Positions 8,264 through 16,949 of a stretch of DNA of 64,000 bases are shown here, one piece after another. This DNA is from UBA6898 sp964463135 (GTDB lineage Bacteria; Nitrospirota; Thermodesulfovibrionia; Thermodesulfovibrionales; UBA6898). Position numbers and translations under genes: made by a program. The notes below the pieces were generated by a model, which searched no databases, was not told the DNA's origin, and saw only the letters and a list, made by a program, of their open reading frames with translations. Positions within the stretch are counted from its first letter, which is position 1; each line of letters starts with the position of its first letter. Location of the stretch: the NCBI GenBank assembly GCA_964463135.1, contig CAYXBA010000009.1, positions 73,630 to 137,629 on the forward strand. The letters run 5' to 3'.

Positions 8264-8291
8264 AAAAAAGGGGCTCGAATGAGCCCCTTTT
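8264..8291 (-). terminator. Intrinsic terminator of ppdK
   Basis: GGGGCTC-gaat-GAGCCCC forms a 7-bp G+C-rich stem flanked by A and T runs, 29 bases past the ppdK stop on the minus strand. It is symmetrical and could act on either strand. The remainder of 8079-8319 holds no ORF of interest. Confidence 0.85.
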
Positions 8292-8319
8292 CCAAAACTT
8301 CCTTATGTTGGAGAAACGG

Positions 8320-11058
8320 TTATTTCTTTTTCTTCTTTGCCTTGTCCTTGAGCGCGGCATGTGCTGCTGCAAACCGTGCGATCGGGACCCTGAAGGGCGA
8401 GCAGCTTACATAGTTGAGTCCAATGTTGTGGCAGAACTCGACAGACTTTGGCTCGCCGCCATGTTCACCGCAGATGCCGAGCTTCAGGTCTTTCTTCACT
8501 TTCCTGCCCATCTCGGCAGCAACCTTCATCAACGCGCCGACGCCGGTCTGGTCGATCGTGATAAAGGGATCGTCCTTGAGTATGCCGTTCTCGACATAGA
8601 ACGGAAGGAACCTGCCTGCGTCATCACGCGAAAGGCCGTATACAGTCTGGGTAAGGTCATTGGTGCCGAAGGAATAGAAGTCAGCCACTTCTGCGATCTG
8701 ATCAGAGGTGACGCATGCCCTCGGCAGCTCGATCATGGTGCCGACCGTGTATGCAACCTTTACTTTTTTCTCCTTCTTCACTCTTTCAGCCGTATCAACA
8801 ACAACCTTCTTCATTGCGATAAGCTCGTTTACGTGGCCGACGAGCGGGATCATGATCTCAGGCATGACCTTGACCTTCTGCTTTGCAAGCTCGCAGGCAG
8901 CCTCCATGATCGCCTGTGCCTGCATCTCGTAGATCTCAGGGTATGTAACACCAAGCCGGCAGCCACGATGGCCCAGCATGGGGTTGAACTCATGAAGCGA
9001 CTTGTTCTTTGCGTTCAGCTTGTCGAAGGAAACACCCATATCATCAGCAAGTTCGTGAAGCTCTTTGTCAGTATGCGGGAGGAACTCGTGAAGCGGGGGA
9101 TCGAGGAGTCTAATGGTTACCGGCAGTCCGGCCATTGCCTTGAAGATGCCGAGGAAGTCGCTCTTCTGATATGGCAGGAGCTTTGCCAGCGCCTTTTTCC
9201 TGCCCTCAACCGTCTCTGAGAGGATCATCTCCCGGACTGCCTTGATCCTTTCAGCGCCAAAGAACATATGCTCTGTCCTGCAGAGTCCGATGCCTTCTGC
9301 GCCGAAGTTCCGCGCAGCGGTCGAATCCTCAGGCGTATCTGCATTTGTCCTGACCTTCAGGGTCCTGTACATATCAGCCCATTTCATCAGCTGTTTGTAC
9401 CATGGATTATGTTCGGGGTCAGCAGGCAGGAGGTCGAGCTTGCCCTCATACACGCGCCCCTTTGAGCCATTCAGGGTGATCCAGTCCCCTTCTTTCAGGA
9501 CCTTGCCATTTACATGGACCTCTTTTTTGGCAACATTGATATCCAGGGCTGAGCAGCCGACGATGCAGCACTTGCCCCAGCCTCTGGCAACGAGTGCTGC
9601 GTGGCTGGTCATGCCGCCCTTTGCGGTGAGTATTGCCTCTGCAGCATGCATGCCGTGAACATCCTCAGGAGAGGTCTCGGTCCTGACAAGGATGACCGTC
9701 TCGCCCTTCTTTGCCCATGCTGCAGCATCATCAGCAGTGAGAACGATCCGGCCGATCGCGCCGCCGGGGCCTGCAGGCAGTCCCTTTGCAAGTTCAACAG
9801 CCTTTTTCTCGGCAACCGGCGCAACACTCGGATGAAGCAGTTCATCGAGCTGTTCTGCCTTCACCCGCATGATCGCGGTCTCTTTTGAGATCAGCTTTTC
9901 ATTGGCCATTTCAACCGCCATGCGGATCGCTGCCTGGCCGTTACGTTTACCCACGCGGGTCTGGAGCATCCAGAGTCTGCCGTCCTCGATCGTGAACTCG
10001 ATGTCCTGCATATCGCTGTAATGTTTCTCAAGTTTTCTCTGTATGGTATAAAGCTCTTTGTAGAGCTTCGGCATGCTCTCTTCCAGAGACGAGAGGTGCC
10101 TGGTGTCTGCGGTCTTACCGGCCTTGTTGACCGGGTTCGGTGTCCTGATGCCTGCTACGACATCCTCGCCCTGTGCATTCGGCAGCCACTCGCCAAAGAA
10201 CATGTTCTCTCCGGTCGCAGGATTACGGGTAAAGGCAACGCCGGTAGCAGATGTATCGCCGGTGTTGCCGAAGACCATGGACTGCACGTTCACGGCAGTG
10301 CCCCACTCCTCAGGGATCTTCTCGATCTTTCTGTAAGAGATCGCGCGCTTGCCCATCCAGGACTGGAACACAGCGCCGATGCCGCCCCAGAGCTGGTCTT
10401 TCGGATTGTCAGGGAAATCTTTCTTCAGGGTATGCTTTATGATCACCTTGAACTCCTCGCAGAGGAGCTTCAGGTCATCGACCGTGAGGTCTGTATCGCT
10501 CTTGTAACCTTTTGATCTCTTCACTGCTTCAAGGGCTGTCTCCAGCTTGTGCCTGATGCCGTGGCCGTCTTCCGGCTCAATGCCAGCAGCCTTCTCCATA
10601 ACAACGTCGGAATACATCATCATCAGTCTGCGGTAAGCATCGTACACAAAGCGGGGGTTGTTCGTCTTCTTGATAAGACCGGGGATGGTCTTTGTGGTGA
10701 GGCCCACGTTCAGGACCGTCTCCATCATGCCCGGCATGGAGCTCCGTGCGCCTGAGCGGACAGACACCAGCAGCGGATTGACCGGATCACCGAACTTTTT
10801 CCCCATGATCTTCTCGACCCTTGCAATGGCAGCATTGGTCTGGCCTTCGAGTTCCTTAGGATATCTGCGGTTGTTCTTGTAATACAGGGTGCAGACCTCG
10901 GTCGTGATCGTAAAGCCTGCAGGCACCGGTATACCAAGGTTCACCATCTCAGCGAGGTTGGCGCCCTTGCCCCCAAGGAGATTCTTCATCTCAGCTTTTC
11001 CATCGGCCTTTCCTGCACCGAAAAAATATACGTACTTTTTTGCCGATTTGCTCGCCAT
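8320..11058 (-). CDS. ppdK: Pyruvate, phosphate dikinase
   Basis: The 912-residue enzyme interconverts pyruvate, ATP and Pi with PEP, AMP and PPi in the cytosol, linking glycolysis and gluconeogenesis. The ATP-grasp domain shows GGKGANLAEM near residue 30 and SVRSGARSSMPGMMETVLN near 100. The phosphohistidine swivel domain has GGMTSHAALVARGWG with catalytic His486. The C-terminal PEP-binding barrel has GIGLCRTEHMFF and the active-site GICGEHGG with Cys863. Length is within the usual 870-930 range, with a lysine-rich tail. It has its own terminator downstream. In an anaerobe it typically works with pyruvate:ferredoxin-type enzymes; which direction runs here cannot be told. Confidence 0.97.
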   Translation of the reverse strand: MASKSAKKYVYFFGAGKADGKAEMKNLLGGKGANLAEMVNLGIPVPAGFTITTEVCTLYYKNNRRYPKELEGQTNAAIARVEKIMGKKFGDPVNPLLVSVRSGARSSMPGMMETVLNVGLTTKTIPGLIKKTNNPRFVYDAYRRLMMMYSDVVMEKAAGIEPEDGHGIRHKLETALEAVKRSKGYKSDTDLTVDDLKLLCEEFKVIIKHTLKKDFPDNPKDQLWGGIGAVFQSWMGKRAISYRKIEKIPEEWGTAVNVQSMVFGNTGDTSATGVAFTRNPATGENMFFGEWLPNAQGEDVVAGIRTPNPVNKAGKTADTRHLSSLEESMPKLYKELYTIQRKLEKHYSDMQDIEFTIEDGRLWMLQTRVGKRNGQAAIRMAVEMANEKLISKETAIMRVKAEQLDELLHPSVAPVAEKKAVELAKGLPAGPGGAIGRIVLTADDAAAWAKKGETVILVRTETSPEDVHGMHAAEAILTAKGGMTSHAALVARGWGKCCIVGCSALDINVAKKEVHVNGKVLKEGDWITLNGSKGRVYEGKLDLLPADPEHNPWYKQLMKWADMYRTLKVRTNADTPEDSTAARNFGAEGIGLCRTEHMFFGAERIKAVREMILSETVEGRKKALAKLLPYQKSDFLGIFKAMAGLPVTIRLLDPPLHEFLPHTDKELHELADDMGVSFDKLNAKNKSLHEFNPMLGHRGCRLGVTYPEIYEMQAQAIMEAACELAKQKVKVMPEIMIPLVGHVNELIAMKKVVVDTAERVKKEKKVKVAYTVGTMIELPRACVTSDQIAEVADFYSFGTNDLTQTVYGLSRDDAGRFLPFYVENGILKDDPFITIDQTGVGALMKVAAEMGRKVKKDLKLGICGEHGGEPKSVEFCHNIGLNYVSCSPFRVPIARFAAAHAALKDKAKKKKK

Positions 11059-11121
11059 GGATACCCTCCAGAAGAATGATTTTATAAAGCTTATTAGACT
11101 ACATCAGGGCTTCAGGAAATT

Positions 11122-11364
11122 TCAAGATTCAGGGGCAGTCTCGCCATTACGATCAAATTCCTGACATAAGCGCCTCAGATGCTGTTGTGCCGCCCGGCAA
11201 CGTACGCTCCAACATTCAGCAATAATGCCGAAGTGATCTTCGTCTTTGGCGGCGCGATCGGAGATACAGTAAGCACTACAGACGTGCATGCAATGAAGGC
11301 CTCGCAGATGCCCCTGACGAGGGTACTGCGTAACCAGGCGCGACAGGTGAGGTGACTGTCTCAT
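11122..11364 (-). CDS. Small cysteine-rich protein upstream of ppdK
   Basis: An 80-residue ORF starts at an ATG five bases after a TTTGAGG ribosome-binding site and ends 63 bases before ppdK. It contains LHCMHVCSAYC (CxxxCxxxC) and later ECWSVRC and RLCQEF, six cysteines in all, with no signal peptide or membrane helix. Codon choice looks like that of the neighbouring genes, and the segment CISDRAAKDEDHFGIIAEC reads like a folded, conserved protein. I do not recognise the family. Co-transcription with ppdK is likely. The cysteines could hold a metal or an iron-sulfur cluster. Confidence 0.5.
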   Translation of the reverse strand: MRQSPHLSRLVTQYPRQGHLRGLHCMHVCSAYCISDRAAKDEDHFGIIAECWSVRCRAAQQHLRRLCQEFDRNGETAPES

Positions 11365-11697
11365 GGTAGCCTCAAATAATCATCTTGAGCCTCTTATTCA
11401 AGAGTAATCATTTCAAATGTAATGCAAACGAACAGATAACCTAAATCTACAAATATAAGCACATAGTCCTGCTTTAGGGTATTTAAGGCATATTACCTTT
11501 CATTATCAATATGTTGCAAATACTTAAACTTTCTACTTCAGTCCATTAAAAGTATATTTTCGAAATCAGCCAATATCTGTTGACAGAAGATATGATATTT
11601 TTTATTATAAGTCACTATTAACTTATCTTATCGTCCCATAAGGGCGACCTATGCCGATGAACCGAGAGTGAAGGCAGAGAAAGGAGACAATCAAATT
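11365..11697. other. AT-rich divergent intergenic region
   Basis: About 330 bases without a convincing gene and markedly richer in A+T than the surroundings. It separates the minus-strand Cys-rich ORF/ppdK pair from the plus-strand membrane-protein gene. It holds the promoter at 11580-11608 and an 80-base leader with possible short stems (for example CCC-ataa-GGG at about 11634 and TGCC...GGCA around 11653-11676). Confidence 0.6.
11580..11608 (+). promoter_or_regulatory. Near-consensus sigma-70-type promoter
   Basis: TTGACA (11580-11585), a 17-base spacer and TATTAT (11603-11608) give a perfect -35 box and a 5-of-6 -10 box. Transcription would start near 11615, leaving a leader of about 80 bases before the ATG at 11698. 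Confidence 0.65.
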
Positions 11698-12114
11698 ATG
11701 GTCAGGTTGAGACACAGAGGAGCAGAAACAGTTAATGCCGGGATATTCTGGAACTTCGAGACCGGCAGGAAAGTTACCATGGAGCAGGGGGGAACCCTGC
11801 CCGGCAGCCCTTCCCAGTCGTATTACAAGGCACCGCCGCTTCTTATCCTTGCCTTTGCAGCAGTAGCAGCGCACCTTTTCATGTATGTTCTGCCGAAGTA
11901 TCTGGTCCAGTTCTATGCAGCATATGTGGATAATCTTATCAGGGCTTATGTCATCTTCGATTTTGTCCTTCTGGGAGCTGCTGTCACAGGACTTATGATA
12001 TTCGGTCTCCGCGATCTGTCCGGCAGGGCGATCAGCCTGCCGTCCTTCAGACCGGGAACGCTTGCGCCGGTAAAGGTCAGGAGCAACGACACGCGTCACG
12101 AGGAAAACCGTTAA
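11698..12114 (+). CDS. Two-helix membrane protein of unknown function
   Basis: The product of 138 residues has a short soluble N-terminus (MVRLRHRGAETVNAGIFWNF). Two hydrophobic helices follow, one starting PPLLILAFAAVAAHLFMYVL and one within RAYVIFDFVLLGAAVTGLMIFGL, and the tail is basic. The ATG is chosen because AAAGGAGA precedes it at good distance; a GTG at 11668 would add 10 residues lying in the ribosome-binding region. The family is not recognised. It is monocistronic, behind a near-consensus promoter and ahead of a strong terminator, which suggests a highly expressed gene. Confidence 0.65.
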   Translation: MVRLRHRGAETVNAGIFWNFETGRKVTMEQGGTLPGSPSQSYYKAPPLLILAFAAVAAHLFMYVLPKYLVQFYAAYVDNLIRAYVIFDFVLLGAAVTGLMIFGLRDLSGRAISLPSFRPGTLAPVKVRSNDTRHEENR

Positions 12115-12165
12115 ACAGTCTCCGGACGCATCAGACAGGAAGACACTGATTCCGCGACAAACAAA

Positions 12166-12192
12166 AAAAGGCAGGGCTAAGCCCTGCCTTTT
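12166..12192. terminator. Bidirectional intrinsic terminator
   Basis: AAAAGGCAGGGC-taa-GCCCTGCCTTTT, a perfect 8-bp G+C-rich stem extended by A:T pairs, lies between the convergent plus-strand membrane-protein gene and the minus-strand bactofilin gene and can serve both. Confidence 0.9.
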
Positions 12193-12220
12193 CAATTAGA
12201 TCTTTATAGAAAAGATAGAT

Positions 12221-12607
12221 TCAGCCCTGTTTTGCCTTATCCAGGGGCTGAAACTCAATGATCTTGCCGGACTCTTCATGATGCATACGCGACCTGCCGT
12301 CAAAAACGCCTCCCTCTATAACAACAAGCTTACCGGTGAAGATCTCGCCGAAAAGCTGGCCCTTATTTTTGATCTCAACGATCTCTTTCGCCTTGATATT
12401 GCCGTCTACCCTGCCGCCGACAACAATGCCCCTGGCTGTGATGTCGCCTTTTACATGAGACTTTTCGCCGAGCACGACCCAGTCAGCAGCGATATTTCCT
12501 TCAACAATACCGTCGACCCTGAGCGTGCCCTTGGTATCGATATCTCCCTTAAAGGTTGAATTTGCACCGATAAATGACTCCAGCTTCTCGGTATTCTTGT
12601 TAAACAT
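12221..12607 (-). CDS. Bactofilin (polymer-forming cytoskeletal protein)
   Basis: The 128-residue protein is almost entirely a bactofilin domain (PF04519/DUF583 type): a short N-terminal tail followed by repeating six-residue beta-helix rungs such as GTLRVDGIVEGNI, VKGDITARGIVVGGRVDGNI and GQLFGEIFTGKLVV. Bactofilins polymerise without nucleotide and localise envelope enzymes at the inner face of the membrane. The start codon overlaps the stop of the upstream M23 peptidase gene (TAATG). The bactofilin/M23 pair is a recurrent module in which the scaffold positions a peptidoglycan hydrolase that controls cell shape. Confidence 0.92.
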   Translation of the reverse strand: MFNKNTEKLESFIGANSTFKGDIDTKGTLRVDGIVEGNIAADWVVLGEKSHVKGDITARGIVVGGRVDGNIKAKEIVEIKNKGQLFGEIFTGKLVVIEGGVFDGRSRMHHEESGKIIEFQPLDKAKQG

Positions 12608-13446
12608 TATGATCTCCTCCCTTCAAGATAAGTCGTTGGATTCATGGGCTTGCCTTCTCTCCAGACTTCGTAATGGACATGCGGGCCAGTTGAGTTGCCG
12701 GTTGAGCCGATATACCCGATGATATCTCCCCGTTTCACCTTCTGGCCGACCTTAACGTTCAGCATCTTGTTATGTGCATAAAAGGTAGAAAACCCGAAGC
12801 CATGTTCCAGGGCCACCAGATTGCCGCTTCCGCCTGACCAGTCTGCAAAGCTCACAATGCCGTCAGCAGTCGCCCTGACCGGTCTTCCCGGTTCAGCTGC
12901 AATATCCACACCAGTATGGAACTGGGGCTCACCGCTCCTCGGATGCTCACGGTTGCCGAACGCTGAGGTCAGACGTCCATCAACAGGCCACCCCTTCGGC
13001 GTAGACAGATAGAGGTCGCGCTGCTGACTCATATAATCCTTTATTTCTCCGACCGTTGACATGGTTACCTTGATCTGTTGTTTTAACTGCTCCATATCAA
13101 TAGAACCCGAGTCAGACGTATCAATATGCTCAAGCACCTTCTCCCTGGACTTCAGCGAAAAGAGCTTCTGAAAATCGCCTTCTGCCTTTTTCAGGCCGGC
13201 TATGGTCGTCTTGATCTCCATGAACTGGGATGAGTAATAGTTCACCTTGTCCTTCATCCGTTCATACTCAAATGCGTCAATTGCCACAGAAAACACATAC
13301 ACGGTGCCTATGAACCAGAGAATGACCGAGACGAGAATACCGACAGAAGGCACCTTGATGCTTACTGACTTTCTGCTCGTATGCGGAATGAACATGATAG
13401 TGATCGGCGTAAACGCCTTCTTCAGCACCCTCCTGACCTTATACAT
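12607..13446 (-). CDS. Membrane-anchored M23 (LytM-type) peptidoglycan endopeptidase
   Basis: The 279-residue protein has one N-terminal membrane helix (VGILVSVILWFIGTVYVF), a coiled-coil stalk of about 100 residues and a C-terminal M23 domain. The zinc-site motifs are visible: HTGVDIA (HxxxD) and GPHVHYEV (HxH), with LEHGFGFSTFYAH between. It should cleave peptide cross-links in the periplasm. The gene overlaps purM upstream by 8 bases and bactofilin downstream by 2, so the three are translated from one transcript. Coupling to bactofilin suggests a role in cell curvature or elongation. Confidence 0.92.
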   Translation of the reverse strand: MYKVRRVLKKAFTPITIMFIPHTSRKSVSIKVPSVGILVSVILWFIGTVYVFSVAIDAFEYERMKDKVNYYSSQFMEIKTTIAGLKKAEGDFQKLFSLKSREKVLEHIDTSDSGSIDMEQLKQQIKVTMSTVGEIKDYMSQQRDLYLSTPKGWPVDGRLTSAFGNREHPRSGEPQFHTGVDIAAEPGRPVRATADGIVSFADWSGGSGNLVALEHGFGFSTFYAHNKMLNVKVGQKVKRGDIIGYIGSTGNSTGPHVHYEVWREGKPMNPTTYLEGRRS

Positions 13447-14473
13447 AGCGTACCCCCTCTGTTCCCTTTTCCATTGTGCCTATGCAGGAAGCCTTATACC
13501 CCGCCTTTTTCAGAAGGGCAATGGTCTTATCTGCATCCCCCTTGTCAACAACCATTGCAAATCCGATGCCCATATTGAATGTGCGCTTCATATCTTCAGC
13601 GGGCACATTGCCAAGCCGCTGCATCACGGAAAAAATAGGCGGCACGGACCAGGATCTTCCCTCGACAACTGCACCAAATCCCTTCGGAAAGACCCTCGGC
13701 AGATTGCCCGGAAGACCCCCGCCGGTGATATGGGCCATGCCCTTCACCTTCACCATGTTCTTAACAGCATCGTATGCCTTAACATAGATCGTGGTAGGAC
13801 TGAGCAGCTCTTCTCCCAGTGTCCTATTGCACTCAGGGATAAATTTCTTCACGCTCATCTTCTTGTGGTCAAAGAATATCTTCCGCACCAGCGAATAGCC
13901 GTTGCTGTGAATGCCGCTCGATGCCAGGCCGATCACTGCGTCGCCTTTCTTTATCTTCGAACCGTTAACGATCCTGTCCTGATCAACGACCCCGACGGCA
14001 AAGCCCGAAAGGTCATACTCACCTTTGGCGTAAAAGCCGGGCATCTCTGCTGTCTCGCCACCGACCAGCGCACACCCTGACTGTATGCAGCCGGCTGTTA
14101 TGCCCTTGATCACGTCAGCGGCCTTCTCAGGCTTCAGTTTGCCGGTCGCAAAATAGTCCAGAAAAAAGAGGGGATCAGCACCGCTCGTGAGGATGTCATT
14201 AACACACATCGCAACAAGGTCAATGCCAACGGTGTCGTGTTTGTCTGTCATAAAAGCGACCTTCAGCTTCGTACCTACGCCGTCAGTCCCGCTCACCAGC
14301 ACCGGCTTTTTGAATTTCTGTGTATCGACCTTGACGAGTGCACCGAAGAGGCCGATGCCGGTCATGACCTCGGGCCTGAAGGTCTTCTTCACCATAGGGC
14401 CGATGAGATCGACAAACCTGTCGCCCTCGTCGATATCAACGCCTGCCTTTTTATAAGTAATAGTCTTTTTCAT
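13439..14473 (-). CDS. purM: Phosphoribosylformylglycinamidine cyclo-ligase (AIR synthase)
   Basis: This cytosolic enzyme of purine synthesis converts FGAM and ATP to AIR. The protein has about 345 residues, the usual PurM length, from MKKTITYKKAGVDIDEGD. It shows family motifs GTDGVGTKLKVAF, VDLVAMCVNDILTSGADPLFFLDY, GGETAEMPG and ITGGGLPGNLPR. A longer reading frame to 14539 adds 22 unlike residues and is rejected. It is the first gene of a minus-strand transcript with the M23 peptidase and bactofilin; an unrelated function in the same operon is not rare. Confidence 0.96.
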   Translation of the reverse strand: MKKTITYKKAGVDIDEGDRFVDLIGPMVKKTFRPEVMTGIGLFGALVKVDTQKFKKPVLVSGTDGVGTKLKVAFMTDKHDTVGIDLVAMCVNDILTSGADPLFFLDYFATGKLKPEKAADVIKGITAGCIQSGCALVGGETAEMPGFYAKGEYDLSGFAVGVVDQDRIVNGSKIKKGDAVIGLASSGIHSNGYSLVRKIFFDHKKMSVKKFIPECNRTLGEELLSPTTIYVKAYDAVKNMVKVKGMAHITGGGLPGNLPRVFPKGFGAVVEGRSWSVPPIFSVMQRLGNVPAEDMKRTFNMGIGFAMVVDKGDADKTIALLKKAGYKASCIGTMEKGTEGVRYV

Positions 14474-14646
14474 TTCATTAAATATGAGCTGCTTCAGTCG
14501 GGAGGAAAATCTATATCTTAAGTGGATAATATTTTGCACAAAGGCAATTCAAAGGGCAAGCAAATTTTCTATTTTTACAGAATGATGTTTGTTAATAGTT
14601 CTGCTATTTGTGAGTTCGGCAATTCTGTTTCTGATAGAATAGATTT

Positions 14647-15426
14647 ATGCCGATCATATTAATTACGAACGACGACGGAGTTCACTCGCCCGGTATCCTG
14701 GCGCTCAGCAATGCCATGAAGACCCTCGGAGAAACGTATATCGTTGCCCCTGACAGGGAGCGGTCTGCAGCCGGACATTCCCTCACCCTGGACAGGCCGA
14801 TCAAGGCAGAGGAGATCCGGGAGCATGTGTTCAGTGTCAACGGAACTCCTACTGACTGCGTTACGATAGGGATCAACAAGCTCCTGCCCCGGAAGCCTGA
14901 CCTCGTGGTCTCAGGCATCAACAAGGGGGCAAACCTCGGGGATGATATCACCTATTCAGGCACGGTCTCGGCTGCGATCGAGGGCACGATCTTCGGCATT
15001 CCGTCGATCGCCTTCTCGCTCATCTCGGATAAAGAGTATCATTACCAGACAGCATCCTTTCTTGCCACAAAGATAGCCTCCTATGTGCTCGAACATTCCC
15101 TGCCGTTCGATACCCTGCTGAATGTGAATTTCCCTAATATCAGGCAGCAGGAGATCAAAGGCATCAAGATCACGCGGCAGGGCAAGCGCATCTATGAGAA
15201 CTCCATTCAGGAGACCTTCAACCCCTGGGGAGAGAAGTATTACTGGATCGGAGGGGGAAGGACATTCTGGGAGCACGGTGACGAGGCTGATATGGAGGCA
15301 GTGCAGCAGAACTATGTGTCTATCACACCGATACATCTTGACCTCACAAATCATAGCGCACTCACGTTTTTGCGGGACCGTTGGAACGTATCTGACATGT
15401 TAGGTGGCATGGATGAATCAATATGA
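14647..15426 (+). CDS. surE: 5'/3'-nucleotidase SurE
   Basis: The 259-residue protein begins with the SurE metal-binding motif ITNDDGVHSPG (Asp9/Asp10) and has APDRERSAAGHSLT, VNGTPTDCV and VSGINKGANLGDDITYSGTV, all diagnostic. It dephosphorylates nucleoside 5'- and 3'-monophosphates and short polyphosphates and is linked to stationary-phase survival together with Pcm, whose gene lies two genes downstream here. The TGA stop overlaps the start of the downstream flavoprotein gene by 14 bases, indicating an operon. Confidence 0.96.
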   Translation: MPIILITNDDGVHSPGILALSNAMKTLGETYIVAPDRERSAAGHSLTLDRPIKAEEIREHVFSVNGTPTDCVTIGINKLLPRKPDLVVSGINKGANLGDDITYSGTVSAAIEGTIFGIPSIAFSLISDKEYHYQTASFLATKIASYVLEHSLPFDTLLNVNFPNIRQQEIKGIKITRQGKRIYENSIQETFNPWGEKYYWIGGGRTFWEHGDEADMEAVQQNYVSITPIHLDLTNHSALTFLRDRWNVSDMLGGMDESI

Positions 15427-16792
15427 TGTCATCATTATAGGCTCAGGGCCTGCAGGCATATTCGCAGCACTCGAATTCCTGAAATCAGAAAAGACCGTAA
15501 AGGTCCTTATTATCGAAAAGGGCCGTGATATAGACCAGAGAAGATGCCCGTCAAAAGAGCGGAAAATATCCTGCACCACCTGCCCTGAATGCGACCTGCT
15601 GAGCGGCTGGGGCGGGGCAGGCGCCTTCAGCGATGGCAAACTCAGCCTCTCTCCCGAGGTCGGCGGCTTCCTTTCCCGGTATATGGATAACGACGCTGTC
15701 CAGTCCATGATCGACTATGTGGACGACATCTACATCCAGCATGGCGCACCTGTCGAGATCTTCGGGGACCACCCTGAAGAGATACAGAGCATCGAGCGGC
15801 TTGCATCAAAGAACAACCTTCAGCTCATACCCTCAAAGATACGACATATCGGCACAGACCGGTGCATTACCGTGCTGAAGCAGATGAAGGACAAGATCAG
15901 CAAAAATGTCGAGATCATCTTTAAGGCAGAGGCAGAGCAGGTGCTGGTTGAAGATGGCACTTATAAAGGCGTAAGGCTCAAGGACGGCAGAACGTTCTAT
16001 TCCGGCTTTCTGGTGCTTGCTCCGGGCCGCGAGGGCTCGAAGTGGCTCGAAGAAGAGGCGCGCAGGCTCAAGCTCACGCAGCTTAAAAACCCTGTTGATG
16101 TCGGTGTGAGGGTGGAACTGCCTGCCTCGGTCATGGAACCGCTCACCAAGGCAACGTATGAGCCGAAGCTCGTCTTTTACTCAAAGAAATTCGACGACCG
16201 GGTAAGGACCTTCTGCGTAAATCCCTATGGCGAAGTGGTAAAGGAGTATCTCAAGGGCATCTGGACCGTGAACGGCCACAGCTACACGGACAGAAGGACG
16301 AACAACACGAACTTTGCGCTTCTGGTCAGCACCTATTTCACCGAACCCTTTGACGAACCCATATCGTACGGCAGATACATTGCCCAGCTTGCGAACTTCA
16401 TCGGCAAGGGTGTTATTGTGCAGAGGCTCGGTGACCTGCATGCAGGAAGACGCTCTACGCATGAGCGCATTGCAAAGGGCATTGTGAAGCCCTCGCTCGC
16501 AGATGCCACGCCCGGTGACCTCAGCTTTGCCCTTCCCTACCGCTATCTCTGCGATATTCTGGAGATGCTTGCAGCCCTGGACAAGATAGCTCCCGGAGTG
16601 AATTCACGACATACCCTTCTCTACGGCGTTGAGGTAAAGTTCTATTCCATGCAGCTCAAGCTCACGAACAACCTTGAGACCGAGATACCGAACATCTTTG
16701 CTGCGGGAGACGGTCCGGGAGTGAGCCGCGGCCTCATTCAGGCTTCTGCATCAGGCGTTGTTGCAGCAAGGGAGATACTGAAGAGGGTTTAG
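15413..16792 (+). CDS. FAD-dependent oxidoreductase (NAD(P)/FAD dehydrogenase family)
   Basis: The 459-residue flavoprotein begins with a Rossmann nucleotide-binding fold (YDVIIIGSGPAGIFAALEF and an acidic IIEKGRD end). A Cys cluster follows (RRCPSKERKISCTTCPEC), then GWGGAGAFSDGKLSLSPEVGG and a C-terminal FAD motif IFAAGDGPGVSRGLIQASASG. This matches the uncharacterised family (COG2509-type) of FAD-dependent dehydrogenases in anaerobes. The physiological substrate is unknown. The start chosen has AGGTGG six bases upstream; a GTG three codons earlier is possible. The gene overlaps surE, and its stop codon lies inside a 7-bp tandem repeat. Confidence 0.88.
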   Translation: MNQYDVIIIGSGPAGIFAALEFLKSEKTVKVLIIEKGRDIDQRRCPSKERKISCTTCPECDLLSGWGGAGAFSDGKLSLSPEVGGFLSRYMDNDAVQSMIDYVDDIYIQHGAPVEIFGDHPEEIQSIERLASKNNLQLIPSKIRHIGTDRCITVLKQMKDKISKNVEIIFKAEAEQVLVEDGTYKGVRLKDGRTFYSGFLVLAPGREGSKWLEEEARRLKLTQLKNPVDVGVRVELPASVMEPLTKATYEPKLVFYSKKFDDRVRTFCVNPYGEVVKEYLKGIWTVNGHSYTDRRTNNTNFALLVSTYFTEPFDEPISYGRYIAQLANFIGKGVIVQRLGDLHAGRRSTHERIAKGIVKPSLADATPGDLSFALPYRYLCDILEMLAALDKIAPGVNSRHTLLYGVEVKFYSMQLKLTNNLETEIPNIFAAGDGPGVSRGLIQASASGVVAAREILKRV

Positions 16793-16815
16793 GGATTGGG
16801 GATTAGGGATTAGCA
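16788..16815. repeat. Four-unit 7-bp tandem repeat
   Basis: Units are TTTAGGG, ATTGGGG, ATTAGGG and ATTAGCA, overlapping the stop codon of the flavoprotein gene. Comparable 7-bp arrays are at 27649, 29330 and 35371. Confidence 0.65.
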
Positions 16816-16835
16816 AAAGGTGCTCAGTGTTTTTC

Positions 16836-16908
16836 TGTCATTCCCGCTTGTCGGGAATCCTTCCGTCTGTTCGGATCTCAGAAAGATTCTGGGCAAGCCA
16901 GAATGACA
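16836..16908. repeat. Interspersed palindromic repeat, TGTCATTCCCG type
   Basis: The element begins TGTCATTCCCG and ends GAATGACA, with internal imperfect palindromes (TTCCCGcttgtCGGGAA; TTCTGG...CCAGAA). It is about 73 bases and non-coding, lies between the flavoprotein gene and pcm, and is matched by the element at 63359-63429. Such MITE/REP-like elements are widespread in bacterial genomes. Confidence 0.75.
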
Positions 16909-16949
16909 GCAAAAATAGAGACGCAGGATACAAAATAATTCATACAACT

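Noticed and set aside
8305..9219. Plus-strand 304-residue ORF opposite ppdK
   Set aside because: It is the antisense of a highly conserved enzyme and has no domain or start signal.
11598..11697. Known riboswitch (c-di-GMP, fluoride, SAM and others) in the leader at 11615-11697
   Set aside because: Characteristic conserved bases of these classes were not found.
11623..12195. Minus-strand ORF of 190 residues opposite the membrane-protein gene
   Set aside because: Low-complexity basic and cysteine-rich translation with no ribosome-binding site; it runs through the terminator and opposes a gene with a promoter and good translation signals.
16827..16949. N-terminal extension of pcm
   Set aside because: It translates the TGTCATTCCCG repeat and does not look like Pcm; family start is at 16950.
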